A stretch of DNA of 64,000 nucleotides from UBA6176 sp032119375 (GTDB lineage Bacteria > Verrucomicrobiota > Verrucomicrobiia > Limisphaerales > UBA9464). Positions 26,214-35,333 of the stretch are shown one piece after another. Every line of letters starts with the position of its first letter. Positions within the stretch are counted from its first letter, which is position 1. Where the stretch lies: positions 40,472 through 104,471 of the forward strand of contig CAYSGH010000005.1 of assembly GCA_964430505.1 (NCBI GenBank), written 5' to 3'. A program made the position numbers and the translations under genes. The notes beneath the pieces were generated by a model that was not told the origin of the DNA, searched no databases, and was given only the letters and a program-made list of their open reading frames with translations.

Positions 26214-28573
26214 TTGCTGGCGACGGCAGGCCCGAGCTTCTTGATGGTGCCGATGACCTCCGAGCGGAGGTCGGTGCCGTCGGCGGCCTTGAGCTGGTAG
26301 CGGACGCTGTACTGGTCGGCCGCGCGCAGGCCCTGGACGGGGATGGTGACGGTCTTGCCATCGGCCGAGAGGGAGACGGTGCCGACCGCGAGGGCGTCGT
26401 GGCCCTTCTTGCCGGGGTTCGCGACGGAGAGCTCGTCGGAGCCGTAGCCGCCGGAGTAGCGATAGTTCCACGTCTCGACGGAGTAGCTGCCGGCGTCCTG
26501 GGCGGCAGCGGGGTCGAGCGGGGAGCTAAAGGTGAGCTGGATGGCGTTGGCGGCGACGTGGGCCTTGACGGGCATGTGGACGGGCTTGCCGGTGTGGCGG
26601 ACGCGGTAGAAGCCGCCGTCGCGGGTGGCGGCGTTTTGCCAGCCCTTGAGGCCGCACACGTAGAGCTGGCCGTCCTTGGGGTTGAAGCGGCCGCGCATGA
26701 CGCCGCTTTGGAAGCGGAGGTTGAAGGGAACCATGGCGGCCTGGACCTCGCCATCGACCTCGTCCCAGAGGACGCCGTAGAGGAGGCACTTGCCGTAGCT
26801 CATGAACAGGGGCGCACCCTTCCACGGGCCCCACTTGTCGCTGGTGACGAAGACCTGGCCACCGCTGGAGTTGTCCCATCGCATGGGCAGCCAGCAGATG
26901 GGGGTGTCGTAGCGGTCGGGGATGGGCATGGACCCGTCCCAGCCCTTGATGCCGGCCTTGGCGCGGGCCTCGGGGTCCGAGGGGTTGAGGCGCAGCTCGC
27001 GTCCGTCGGCGTACTTGAGCGTCAGCTCGCGCTGGGCGGCGGGAACCATGCCCAGGAAGGAGCCCTTGCGGACGAGGTTGAGCTTGGACGACGGCATCCA
27101 ATGCCCTTGGTTGTCCGAGACGAGCACGGTGTCGTCGGGGCCGACGGTCATGCCGTTGGGCGCGCGAAGGCCGGTGGCGAACACCTCCATCTTCCGTCCG
27201 TCCGGCGAGACCTTGAGGATGGTCCCTTGGTGCGGCGAGGTGACCTTGGGCTCCCACGGCGCGCCCTTGGCATAGTAGAAGTTGCCCTTGGAGTCCGTGT
27301 GCAGGTCGAGGACGAACTCGTGGTAGTTGTCCGTGACGACGGTGTCGTTGTTGAAGTTCTGGTAGAGGTCGGCCTCGCCGTCGCCGTTGAGGTCCTTGAG
27401 CCGCGTGATCTGGTCGCGCCCGGCCACGTAGATGTCGCCCTTGACCACCTTCAGGCCGAGCGGCTGGAACAACCCGGTGGCGTAGCGCTTCCACTTCAGC
27501 TCGCCCAACGTCCCGTCCAGCCCCGACACGATCCAAACGTCCCCATGGAACGCGCAGATCGCCGCACGGCCATCGGGCAGGAAGTCAAACCCGCCCCAGA
27601 ACGTCCGCGTGTTGTACACGTTCGGGAACGGCTCCGTGATGGCGTCCACGGCGTACGCGCCGTCATCGGGGCCGCGCTTGCCCTGGGTGACGATCTTCTC
27701 GTTCCAGCGCGAGGGGCCGCCTTTGGTCAACGGCCGCAGGTCGGCCACCCGCTGGGAGGCCACCGCCGCGAACCCCGCCGGGCTGGCGTCGGAGGACAAC
27801 GCCACGCGGACGGCCTCGTTCTTCCTGGGCTCCCAAACGAGGGTGACGCGGCCGTCCTTCCCGACGGCGACGGAAGCGCCGCGCAGGCCGGTGCCGCCCA
27901 CGGCGAGCGTCTTGCCGCCCGCCATGCGAATGGTCACGGGCGATCCGTCCGCCGGGATGGTGCCGCCGCCGGACTCCGCGCGGTCGGCGAGCACGAGCAC
28001 GGGCGGGCCGTCCGTCCTCGTGAACTGCAAGGTGCGCGTGAACACGGACTGGGAGCCCGTCACGACGACGCCCGGGGACTCGAGGACCTCCGCGCGGCCG
28101 ACCGTGTACTGGAGCACGACTTGGTCGCCGTGGACGTACACGCCCTCGTGATGCGCCCAGTCCCGGGGCAACGGGCCCACGCTGCCCTTGCGCGGGTCGG
28201 CCGATGCGCCCTTGGCCCCGCCCCAGCCGGGGATGTTGAGGGTGCCGAAGGCGGCGGCGGCCTTCACGGAGGGGGGCGGGGGCCACTCGATCTTGGTAAG
28301 CGTGTTGCCGAACTCGAGGAAGTCGCCCGACCACGCCGACGCGACGCGGAGGGTGTCGAGGTCATAGACGACGTGGTTGCGGCGGTCCTGGCCGAGGGAA
28401 ATGGCGAGGCCCTTCATGGCGGCGCCGTTGTCCTTGCCGAGGAGGATGGTGCCGGACCAGAACGGCCCGCGGACGGGTTCGTCCGCCGGGTTGGCGGCGT
28501 GGAGGGAGGCGGCCAGCGCGACCATGCCGACGGCGGCAGTGATCAGCGGACGGAAACGTTGAGGAATGCGCAT
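26210..28573 (-). CDS. DUF6797-type secreted propeller protein
   Basis: 787 residues from ATG 28573 (MRIPQRFRPLITAAVGMVAL), a signal peptide. The N-terminal ~280 residues match DUF6797 (VRGPFWSGTILLGKDNGAAMKGLAISLG, HHEGVYVHGDQVVLQYTVG). The middle resembles the NHL/PVC-type membrane-bound dehydrogenase propeller: GGFDFLPDGRAAICAFHGDVW, GLFQPLGLKVVKGDIYV, RLKDLNGDGEADLYQNF (EF-hand-like), ATGLRAPNGMTVGPDDTV and SSGGQVFVTSDKWGPWKG. No CxxCH heme motif is seen, unlike related cytochrome fusions. The C-terminal domain looks Ig-like. Overlaps the DUF1080 gene by GTGA. Confidence 0.8.
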   Translation of the reverse strand: MRIPQRFRPLITAAVGMVALAASLHAANPADEPVRGPFWSGTILLGKDNGAAMKGLAISLGQDRRNHVVYDLDTLRVASAWSGDFLEFGNTLTKIEWPPPPSVKAAAAFGTLNIPGWGGAKGASADPRKGSVGPLPRDWAHHEGVYVHGDQVVLQYTVGRAEVLESPGVVVTGSQSVFTRTLQFTRTDGPPVLVLADRAESGGGTIPADGSPVTIRMAGGKTLAVGGTGLRGASVAVGKDGRVTLVWEPRKNEAVRVALSSDASPAGFAAVASQRVADLRPLTKGGPSRWNEKIVTQGKRGPDDGAYAVDAITEPFPNVYNTRTFWGGFDFLPDGRAAICAFHGDVWIVSGLDGTLGELKWKRYATGLFQPLGLKVVKGDIYVAGRDQITRLKDLNGDGEADLYQNFNNDTVVTDNYHEFVLDLHTDSKGNFYYAKGAPWEPKVTSPHQGTILKVSPDGRKMEVFATGLRAPNGMTVGPDDTVLVSDNQGHWMPSSKLNLVRKGSFLGMVPAAQRELTLKYADGRELRLNPSDPEARAKAGIKGWDGSMPIPDRYDTPICWLPMRWDNSSGGQVFVTSDKWGPWKGAPLFMSYGKCLLYGVLWDEVDGEVQAAMVPFNLRFQSGVMRGRFNPKDGQLYVCGLKGWQNAATRDGGFYRVRHTGKPVHMPVKAHVAANAIQLTFSSPLDPAAAQDAGSYSVETWNYRYSGGYGSDELSVANPGKKGHDALAVGTVSLSADGKTVTIPVQGLRAADQYSVRYQLKAADGTDLRSEVIGTIKKLGPAVASK

Positions 28574-28895
28574 GAGACTCGTGGGATTCGAGTCGGATGC
28601 TGTCCAAACGCCCCGCGTCGTCGCAACCGCCAAATCCGGCGAAGACGGGCCCCGTGGAGATGGGGTGTTCCCGCAGCGAAGACGTCATGCAACCGGCTCG
28701 GCCAATGCGGGAGTGTTGCCCCGGGGTGGCTTGGGCAACGCCGGAGGTGCTCCCGGGTCCAAACCCAAGCAGGCTGCAGCCCCCGACCCGGCCTACGGGG
28801 TATGCGTCAGCCGTGCCGACCCGCGACGGATGCATCAGGCCATCGACGAATGCCGGCAAAATGCGGCGTGGAATCGTCGGCAGGGACGACCCCGG
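28574..28895. other. Intergenic, 322 bp
   Basis: No gene is supported. It separates the start of the DUF6797-type gene (28573) from the end of the VapC-like gene (28896), so it must hold the promoter of the minus-strand scavenging cluster, but no clear promoter boxes were visible. Confidence 0.5.
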
Positions 28896-29360
28896 CTAGA
28901 CCGTGTCCATCCCAACGATTCGTGCGAGGGCGTTGGCCTTGTTGTCGAGCGAGACGAAGCGTCGGGCACCCAGTTCCACGGCGGATGCAACATGCAGGAG
29001 GTCGTAGGTCCGAAAGCCCTGCGTGGGCGTGTGCCGCATGGCAAGGGCCACGAACTCCCCCTCCAATGCGACTAGGGCGAGCGGCGAACGCCTTAGAAAA
29101 TCACCCGCATCCAGGTGATGCTCAAACTGTGCCATGGCGAGCTGTGCGGATTCAGGGGTGACGCGCCATGGCCCCCCGGAGCGGCACTCGAAGAGCATGC
29201 GTTGGACACCGTTGACCACCTCAAAGCGAAGCAGGTCGGTCACGGGAAACGGCCACGATGGGCGTGCGTTCTTTCCGGTCAGTTCACGCAGGACATCCTC
29301 GTGTCCGGGCAACTGGAGGTAGAGTCGTATCAGTGCGTTGGCATCGACATACGTGCTCAT
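28896..29360 (-). CDS. vapC: VapC-like PIN-domain toxin
   Basis: 154 residues. The PIN nuclease acidic residues are visible: YVDANALIRLYL (first Asp), LLRFEVVNGV (Glu) and TYDLLHVASAVELGARRFVSLD (Asp and last Asp). Family members are ribonucleases that cleave tRNA or rRNA loops when not bound by antitoxin. The start overlaps the stop of a small upstream gene by ATGA, the usual antitoxin-toxin arrangement. It sits at the edge of a region carrying another TA pair and a BlaI/M56 system. Confidence 0.85.
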   Translation of the reverse strand: MSTYVDANALIRLYLQLPGHEDVLRELTGKNARPSWPFPVTDLLRFEVVNGVQRMLFECRSGGPWRVTPESAQLAMAQFEHHLDAGDFLRRSPLALVALEGEFVALAMRHTPTQGFRTYDLLHVASAVELGARRFVSLDNKANALARIVGMDTV

Positions 29361-29629
29361 GCCTCGCCTCCGATGACGCGGTTGATCCAGTCGGAGTCCT
29401 TCGCGGGTGGCGGAACGTGGCCCAGCTCCCGTTGCTTGCGCCAGAGAACCTGAAAGTCCGGAGCGACGGTCGCAGCACGGCCGGACTTCGGGGACGTCTT
29501 TGGCACAACCGTGAAAACCTCGCCGCGTCGGGTGCGAACCTCGGCGATGCCATACCTGCGGACGGCTTCGAGGACGCGGGCTGGCTGACGGTTCAGGTCA
29601 CGCAGGGTAAAGCTCAGGACTTGGCTCAT
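29357..29629 (-). CDS. Antitoxin of the VapC-like toxin (Phd/YefM-like)
   Basis: 90 residues starting MSQVLSFTLRDLNRQPARVLEAV; a TTG nine bases upstream is in frame but the ATG at 29629 is preferred. The N-terminal pattern (SxTLRDLNRxPARVLEAVRRYG) with RRGEVFTVVPK resembles the Phd/YefM prevent-host-death fold that binds DNA, and the basic-to-acidic C-terminus (WRKQRELGHVPPPAKDSDW) would wrap the toxin. Translationally coupled to vapC by ATGA. It likely autoregulates the pair. Confidence 0.75.
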   Translation of the reverse strand: MSQVLSFTLRDLNRQPARVLEAVRRYGIAEVRTRRGEVFTVVPKTSPKSGRAATVAPDFQVLWRKQRELGHVPPPAKDSDWINRVIGGEA

Positions 29630-30028
29630 GTCTGACAACTATGCCCGACGTCATGGGTCGGTCAACGGGCGGGTCCATGGGCGGGGTTGGCACCGGTGCA
29701 TTCACACGTTGTCTGTGTTCCCACCACTGGGTGCGCGGAAGTCCTCGTCCGCAACCCCATGTTCCCGCCCTGCGGGACCGGTCCACTCCGCCCTTCTCCA
29801 TCCCATACGCCGACAAATTCGGCATGCACCGGGTTGGCACCGGCTGGACACCGTGTGCGACCCGGAGCCATGAGAGGGATCGGGGCGGTGCGATGGCCGG
29901 TCCCGCAGGACGGGTGCGCGCCGTCGCGGCGGGGGCGTCCGCACTTCCGGCGGCCATCGCGGGGAGTTCATGCGGAAGGCCCGCATCGAGGCGCCGCGTG
30001 GGGGCACGCGGTCCGTGACGCGTCATCG
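29630..30028. other. Intergenic, 399 bp
   Basis: It holds the MITE-like element at 29702-29823. The remainder is unique GC-rich sequence with no supported gene; the promoter of the VapBC-like pair must lie near 29640-29700. Confidence 0.5.
29702..29823 (+). repeat. MITE-like palindromic element, copy 1
   Basis: Shares, in order, TTGTCnGTGTTCCCA, then GCGCGGAAGTCCTCGTCCGC, CCCTGCGGGACCGG and GCCGACAAATTCGGCATGCA with the reverse complement of 34530-34671. The ends TTGTC (29709) and GACAA (29812) form imperfect inverted repeats. It lies between VapBC and the M56 gene. It is about 20 bp shorter than copy 2. Confidence 0.65.
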
Positions 30029-33000
30029 TCAGGGCTCGATGTCCACGGTGGTGACCTTGCCGGGCTCCACCACCACGTCGCGGACGGCGCGCTGGGACCA
30101 CGCATTCGTCCCCACCCGGATTCGGCGCATGACTTGATGATGGCCGGGCGGCACTTGGGTGAAGGGAACGGTGCCTCCGACGGCCACGGCCCCGTCCGAT
30201 CCGCCCGGGGACTCCACGTGAAGCAAGGGGCCGCCGACGTCCGTGAAGAGCCCGAGCACCAGCCGGGCCATGCCATCGTCATCCCCGGGGCCCCGGTACG
30301 TCACGCGAACCCCGCCATAGGGCAGGAGGCGGATACGGCGGGTCGCCCGGAACTCCGCCAAGGAGGCGAGGCCGAAGCCCTCCGGCGTCGCCGCGACCAC
30401 GGCCATTGCGTTCTGGATGGGAGCGAGGCGAAACGAGCCATCCGCCGCGCTTTCGATCACCCGGGCTTGGCCCCATGAGGCGCCCCATGATTCGAGGCGG
30501 CCCGAGGCGAGGCTCACGCCCCCGCGTTTGGCGGCGTACGCGACGGTGGCGCCCGCGACCGGGCGTCCGGCGGGATCCACCACGGTCCCGGACCCATCCT
30601 CCCCCGGCTTGAGGCGGAGGTTGACTTGGATCACGCCTTGGTTCGCAGCCGGAAGGGTTTCGACCAAGGGTTCATGCGTGGGTGAGGTCACCCGGAGTTC
30701 ATCATAGTGATCGCTTGGGAGCGACAGGACGAAGCGGCCGTCCGGGCTGGTGAAGCTTCGGGCGTCATCGCCGCTCCACCAGCGCCCGCGCGGTTCCACC
30801 CGGAACTCCCTGACGGGCTCGCCGGATTCGGCATCCAGAACGACGCCCTCGACCACGCGGGGCTTGGTGAGCACCACGGTGGCGGGCTCGCCGGGCTGGA
30901 TGGCAACGCCCGACTTGTCGGCGAAGCCTTCCTTCCCGAACGAGAATTTGACCTCCGTTGCAGGTCCGGACTCCCACGTCCACGTCCCGTCGGTTCCCGT
31001 CCGCGTGCGGAATTCCAGGTTGGCCACGCCGGCCTCCACGAACGGGAAGCTGCTCTCCAGGCCGACGAAAACGTCAGCCAAGGGGCGGTCGTCGGCATCG
31101 GTGACGACGCCGCTGAAGACACGGGCCTTCTGGAGCCTCAGGGTGACGGGGGAGTCCTTGGCATCCACCTGCACCTTGGTCATGGCAGCGCCAAAACCCT
31201 TCGCCTGCGCCGTGACCACCGTCTCGCCCGCCCGCCGTCCACCGATGCGGAAGCGGCCCGTGGCGTCGGTGGTGCCCGCCCTCGAGTCCTCGGAGTGGAG
31301 GAGCCCCGCCCGAACGTCGGCCTGGGCCACGGGCCGCCCCTCGGGATCCAGCACGATCCCCGAGATAAAGAGCCCGGGAACCATCCGCATTTCGTGACGC
31401 TTTTCCTTCAGCGCGGCCAGGGCGGCGGCATCCTGCGACACTCCGGAGATCGAGGCGTGGATGTAGTCCTCGTGGGCAAAGTTGATCCCAATCCGATTCA
31501 ACCGGTTGGCCGGAACGGAGCCCACCTCCCAACGGCCGTCGGCTCCCGTGCGGGTGCGTTGGCCATGGAAGGCCGTGTCCTCGGCGGCCGTGCGGTTCTC
31601 GTCGCCGGACCAGAACCGATACACCGAGACCCCGGCCCCCTCGACGGGTTGGCCGGCCGCGTTGAGCACGACGCCGCCAAGGGTGAGGCCGCCGTGAAGC
31701 CGGACGGTGACGAAGGCGGGGGGCGGGTTCGTGGCGGCGAACTGAAACCGATGCAACGTGGCGCTATGGCCCGTGGCGGAGGCCTCGACGCGCACCTCGG
31801 CCACGGGCTCGTCAGGAAGGAGCACGTCGGCGACGCCGCTTCCATTGGCGACGTGGTCGCGCGCCGTGGAAAACCCGGCCGTGACGACGGTGGCCTTGAC
31901 CCGGGCCCCGCCCACGACGTTGGACGTGCCGGCATCGATCACGGTGACGCCCAGGTGCCGCGTCCACTGGGGGTCCGCAGGCTCCGCGTCCGGCGTCGGG
32001 TCCGGACGCTGCCCGGCCGCAAGGGGATCCATCGAGACGCCCAACACGAGGAGCGAGGCGGCGTCCATCGCGCTCTGGAGCTGCACGAAGGCCACGGGCT
32101 TCGTGGGCTCGGGATTGGCCAGGGTGACGCGGTACATGCGCAGCGCGGCTTGGTTCTTCAACGCGTCCGGCGAGGACCACGTGACGGCGCACTTCGCCCA
32201 CTTGGAATGCACATGGCGTGGCTGCTCGAAGGGCATTCGCAACCAGTCGCGCACGTGGCCGGTGTAGAGGATCGGGCTTCGCTTGAAGGTGCCGTCGGCG
32301 TAGCGCCAGAGGACGTCGGCGACGCGGCGGTTGGGCTCGGAGGACCATGCGGCGGCGGCGAGGAGATGGACGGACCCGTAGCGGTTGGTCGGCGTGGGCA
32401 GGGTGACGAACTCGCGGAAGCCGCGCTGGTCCGCCACGGACGGCTTGCTGGCGAGCTGGACGAGGCCGTCGATCTCGAAGTGGACGCCGCCCAGGACGTT
32501 GGAGCCGCGGGGGGCCTTCGCCCAGTTGCCGCCGGAATGGAGGTCCTTGTCCTCGGGCTTGGCGAGGGCGTTGGTGTACCGCAGTGGGACGACGGGCGGC
32601 AGGTTCGAGGACAAGGCCATCGCCCCGGGGCCGTTCGTCGTGGCGGCTTTCGGCGACTGGGCGTCTGTCAGGGTCACCGCCCCGACGAGCGCGAGGATCA
32701 AGCCCGCTGGAATCCCCAGGCGTCGGCCCGGGCGAAAGTCGGCGATGTGCCGCAGGCGACGCCGAAGGTCCATGTGCCGCTCCAATAGCCCGAGCGCGCC
32801 CGGCGTCACGATCGGCGACGCATCCGACCACGTGGTGAGCAGGTGCAGCAGCGTGCGCCCGTACGCCTCGCCCTCGTCCTTGCCGGAGGCCTCCAAGGCG
32901 ATCTCGTCACAGGCCAGCTCGCGTTCCGCACGAAGCCGGGCGAACGCCAGCCACACCGCCGGGTTGAACCAGTGCAACGCCAGCAGGCCGGTCATCAGCC

Positions 33001-33912
33001 AGTTCAACGCAATGTCGCGTCGGCGCACGTGCGCGCACTCATGGAGTAGCACATGACGGAGCTGGGCGGGCGTCAGCAGGCCCTCGACCGAGGGCGGCAC
33101 CAACAGCGTCGGCCGCCACCCGCCATGCAACGCCGGCGAATGCATCCCCTGGAGGATCACCACCCGGATGGGCTGGCGGACGCCCGTCAGCCGACGCGCA
33201 TGGTCCAATGCGGCAGCAAGCGTCGGGGAGGTATCTGGGACGCCGCGCGCCACCGTTCGATGCATCCGCAACGCCAGCCATGCGGTCCGGCCCATCAATG
33301 CCAAGGCACCCGCCGCCCACGTCGCCCAAATCATCCACGTCCAAGGCGTGGCGGTTTCCGAGGCGGGCGCATCCGTTGGAATGGGCGAAGGAACGGGTCG
33401 AGCTGGCTCCACCGATGACACCTGCGCCACGACGGCGTCGGCCGGGGCAAGCGATCGTCCAGGCACGGGGGCAGCGACGGATGACGGGAATCGTTCGGGC
33501 TGTTCGACCNNNNNNNNNNNNNNNNNNNNNNNNNNNNNNNNNNNNNNNNNNNNNNNNNNNNNNNNNNNNNNNNNNNNNNNNNNNNNNNNNNNNNNNNNNN
33601 NNNNNNNNNTCGTCCAGGCACGGGGGCAGCGACGGATGACGGGAATCGTTCGGGCTGTTCGACCCTCCGCCCGGCGGATGCGGCGGGCGGCGTGGGCGAA
33701 ACGACGACGGCGGAAGGGTTCAGGAAGTTGAACAGGGAGAACGGAGCGCCGAGCGAGATGGGCAGGCACAAGCGGAGGACGACCAGCCCCCAGATCCAAC
33801 AGCGCGCCCGCGCGGTGAGCCATGCGCGGAGGGCGTGGGTGACCACGAAGGCCAGCAGGGCGAGGATCGCGGCCTGGGCCGACAGGATGGCGAGAAGGTG
33901 AGGCGTGTTCAT
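30029..33912 (-). CDS. M56 (BlaR1-like) sensor peptidase with carboxypeptidase-regulatory repeats, interrupted by assembly gap
   Basis: ATG at 33912 (MNTPHLLAILSAQAA). The reading frame appears broken at 33510-33609 only because of 100 Ns flanked by the same 55 bp; dropping the Ns and one copy rejoins the frame and gives 1,242 residues. The first ~220 residues hold transmembrane helices and a Pro/Ala linker, and HECAH at 239-243 followed by VRRRDIALNW is the M56 zinc site (gluzincin). The C-terminal ~600 residues hold about six carboxypeptidase-regulatory-like beta-sandwich repeats (GGVVLNAAGQPVEGAGVSVY, SGIVLDPEGRPVAQADV, GSGTVVDPAGRPVAGATV), not the penicillin-binding domain of classical BlaR1. 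Pairs with blaI 77 bp upstream. What it senses is unknown. Confidence 0.85.
33455..33664. other. Scaffold gap of 100 Ns flanked by a 55-bp direct duplication
   Basis: 33455-33509 and 33610-33664 are the same 55 bases, beginning TCGTCCAGGCACGGGGGCAG. The unknown run is exactly 100 Ns. The two contigs therefore overlap by 55 bp and the gap is spurious; merging restores the M56 frame. Confidence 0.9.
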
Positions 33913-33942
33913 GGGCGGCGAGTGGCGAGCTGCGAACCAGTA

Positions 33943-33989
33943 ACGAGGAACGAGGAACGAGGAGCGGGGGGCGGGGATCGGGGAGCGGG
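33943..33989. repeat. Low-complexity spacer between blaI and the M56 gene
   Basis: Holds ACGAGGAACGAGGAACGAGG followed by GCGGGGGGCGGGGATCGGGGAGCGGG. The GCGGGGGGCGGGGA word is shared with 6847-6880, although neither region is coding. Confidence 0.55.
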
Positions 33990-34376
33990 TCAGCGACGCT
34001 TCTTGCGGCGGGCGAGGAGTTGCTCGAGCTCCTTTAGCTCCTCGGGCGAGAGGTCCTGGCGCTCGACGAAATGGGCGAGCATCGGCTGGAGGGCACCGCC
34101 GAAGACGCGGTCCAGGAAGGACTCGGAGGCGGCGGCGATGCATTCCTGCTCCGTGACCAGCGGGCGGTAGAGGAAGGCACGTCCCTCGGCCTCGTAGGCG
34201 AGGGCACCCTTCTCGACGAGGCGCCCGATGAGGGTGCGCGCGGTCTTGGGATGCCACGAGGGATCGGAGGCGACGAGGCGCTCGATGATGACGCCGGCGG
34301 GGGCGGGGTGCCCGGCCCAGACGGCGCGCATGACCTCCCATTCGGTGTCGGAGATGCGGGGGACGTTCCTCTTCAT
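33990..34376 (-). CDS. BlaI/MecI-family transcriptional repressor
   Basis: 128 residues from ATG 34376. The winged-helix N-terminus reads RISDTEWEVMRAVWAGHPAPAGVIIERLV and HPKTARTLIGRLVEKGALAYE, then the dimerisation/cleavage half LVTEQECIAAASESFLDRVFGGA and a basic tail (LLARRKKRR). BlaI proteins bind TACA/TGTA dyads and are cleaved by the partner M56 peptidase after a signal. Two such dyads lie at 34445-34479 upstream of this gene. Stop at 33990, 77 bp before the M56 start. Confidence 0.9.
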   Translation of the reverse strand: MKRNVPRISDTEWEVMRAVWAGHPAPAGVIIERLVASDPSWHPKTARTLIGRLVEKGALAYEAEGRAFLYRPLVTEQECIAAASESFLDRVFGGALQPMLAHFVERQDLSPEELKELEQLLARRKKRR

Positions 34377-34444
34377 GGCAGGGACGGGGCTGGGGCCGCG
34401 GAAGGGGACGGGAGAGCCAAGCCCGCCGGGGGGCGCGGATGGAT

Positions 34445-34479
34445 TACAACTGTGCGCATGACTTTTGATTACAGATGTA
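34445..34479 (-). promoter_or_regulatory. Two BlaI-type operator dyads upstream of blaI
   Basis: TACAACTGTG (34445-34454) and TACAGATGTA (34470-34479, perfect TACA-N2-TGTA dyad) are spaced 25 bp start to start and lie 69-103 bp upstream of the blaI ATG. Both are preceded by GAT. TACAnnTGTA is the BlaI/MecI recognition core. No other copy was noticed in the window. Confidence 0.75.
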
Positions 34480-34529
34480 GGCAATTCGGGGCAAGCACGA
34501 TTTCCACGGCGTGCCCGCGACCCGTGCAT

Positions 34530-34671
34530 CCCGAAGTTGTCAGCGACATGGGAGCGGGATGCGTGAAGCGATCCGGCCCGCAAGGCGGGGCCGTGGAGAG
34601 GCGGCCGGGGACGTCCGCGCTTCCAGCGTTGAGCCCGCCACGCCGTGCTTGGGAACACCGACAACTTCGGG
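34530..34671 (-). repeat. MITE-like palindromic element, copy 2
   Basis: 142 bp with perfect 12-bp inverted ends: CCCGAAGTTGTC at 34530-34541 and GACAACTTCGGG at 34660-34671. The interior (GCGGCCGGGGACGTCCGCGC at 34601-34620) is the complement of the 29733-29752 core in copy 1. Orientation is opposite to copy 1. No ORF inside; a candidate non-autonomous element. Confidence 0.7.
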
Positions 34672-34759
34672 AGGCCCCGGTCTGAGCCTCTCGTCTGCGA
34701 CCCCGACCGCCATGGCCGCGTCGGTTGCGCGACGTGCGGTTTCCCGGCAGCCTCAGGCC

Positions 34760-34984
34760 ATGAAGCGGTTGCAATTGACGGCCCTGCTGGAGCGAGAGGG
34801 CGATGGATTTGTGGCTCTTTGTCCTGAGCTGGACGTCGCCAGCCAAGGTGACGACGTCCAGGACGCCCTGAACAACCTCCGCGAGGCAGTGGAGTTGTTT
34901 CTGGAATGTGCGCCGCCTGAGGAGGTCGCGCGCCGCCATCGGTCCGAGGTCTTCGTGACAAGATTCGAGGCGGCGTATGCCTAA
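34760..34984 (+). CDS. hicB: HicB-like antitoxin
   Basis: 74 residues: MKRLQLTALLEREGDGFVALCPELDVASQGDDVQDALNNLREAVELFLE. The RNase-H-like HicB pattern (ExEGDGFVALCPELDVASQGDDxxDALxNLxEAVELFLE) is clear, with a short C-terminal tail (EVARRHRSEVFVTRF). It overlaps the following hicA by 8 bp (34977-34984). HicB neutralises HicA and may regulate its own promoter; no separate DNA-binding domain is visible. Confidence 0.85.
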   Translation: MKRLQLTALLEREGDGFVALCPELDVASQGDDVQDALNNLREAVELFLECAPPEEVARRHRSEVFVTRFEAAYA

Positions 34985-35198
34985 ACTCGGCACCTTTTCC
35001 GGTGAGGAAGTGTGTCGGATTCTCGCGTCACTCGGTTTTGAATGTGTCCGGCAGCGGGGAAGCCACGTCGTACTTCAACGGCGAATACCCCAGGGAACAA
35101 TCACGGTGCCTGTGCCCAACCATCGAACCCTGCGAACTGGCACACTCCTGTCGATCATCCGGCAGAGCGGCGTGGATAAGGAACGTTTCATGAGGTGA
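34977..35198 (+). CDS. hicA: HicA-like mRNA interferase toxin
   Basis: 73 residues. KLGTFSGEEVCRILASLGFECVRQRGSHVVL carries the catalytic His (GSHVV) of the dsRBD-like HicA fold, followed by TVPVPNHRTLRTGTLLSIIRQSGVDKERF. The family cleaves mRNA independently of the ribosome. Antitoxin first, toxin second with overlap, as is common for hicBA in many non-proteobacteria. The next gene is convergent, ending at 35334. Confidence 0.85.
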   Translation: MPKLGTFSGEEVCRILASLGFECVRQRGSHVVLQRRIPQGTITVPVPNHRTLRTGTLLSIIRQSGVDKERFMR

Positions 35199-35333
35199 TG
35201 AGCGGGACCGAGGACCGCGTCGGTGACAGCAAAAAATCGACGGATGATGGCTCGGATTGCCCGCGCCTGAACGGCAACCGGGTCCCCCATGGACCGCATG
35301 GGATCGGCCGCTTCGGGGCACGCGGCGCCGGGG

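Larger units (their letters stand above)
34377..34759. other. Intergenic, 383 bp
   Basis: It holds the BlaI-type operators (34445-34479) and the MITE-like element (34530-34671); the HicB-like gene starts at 34760. No protein gene is supported. Confidence 0.6.
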
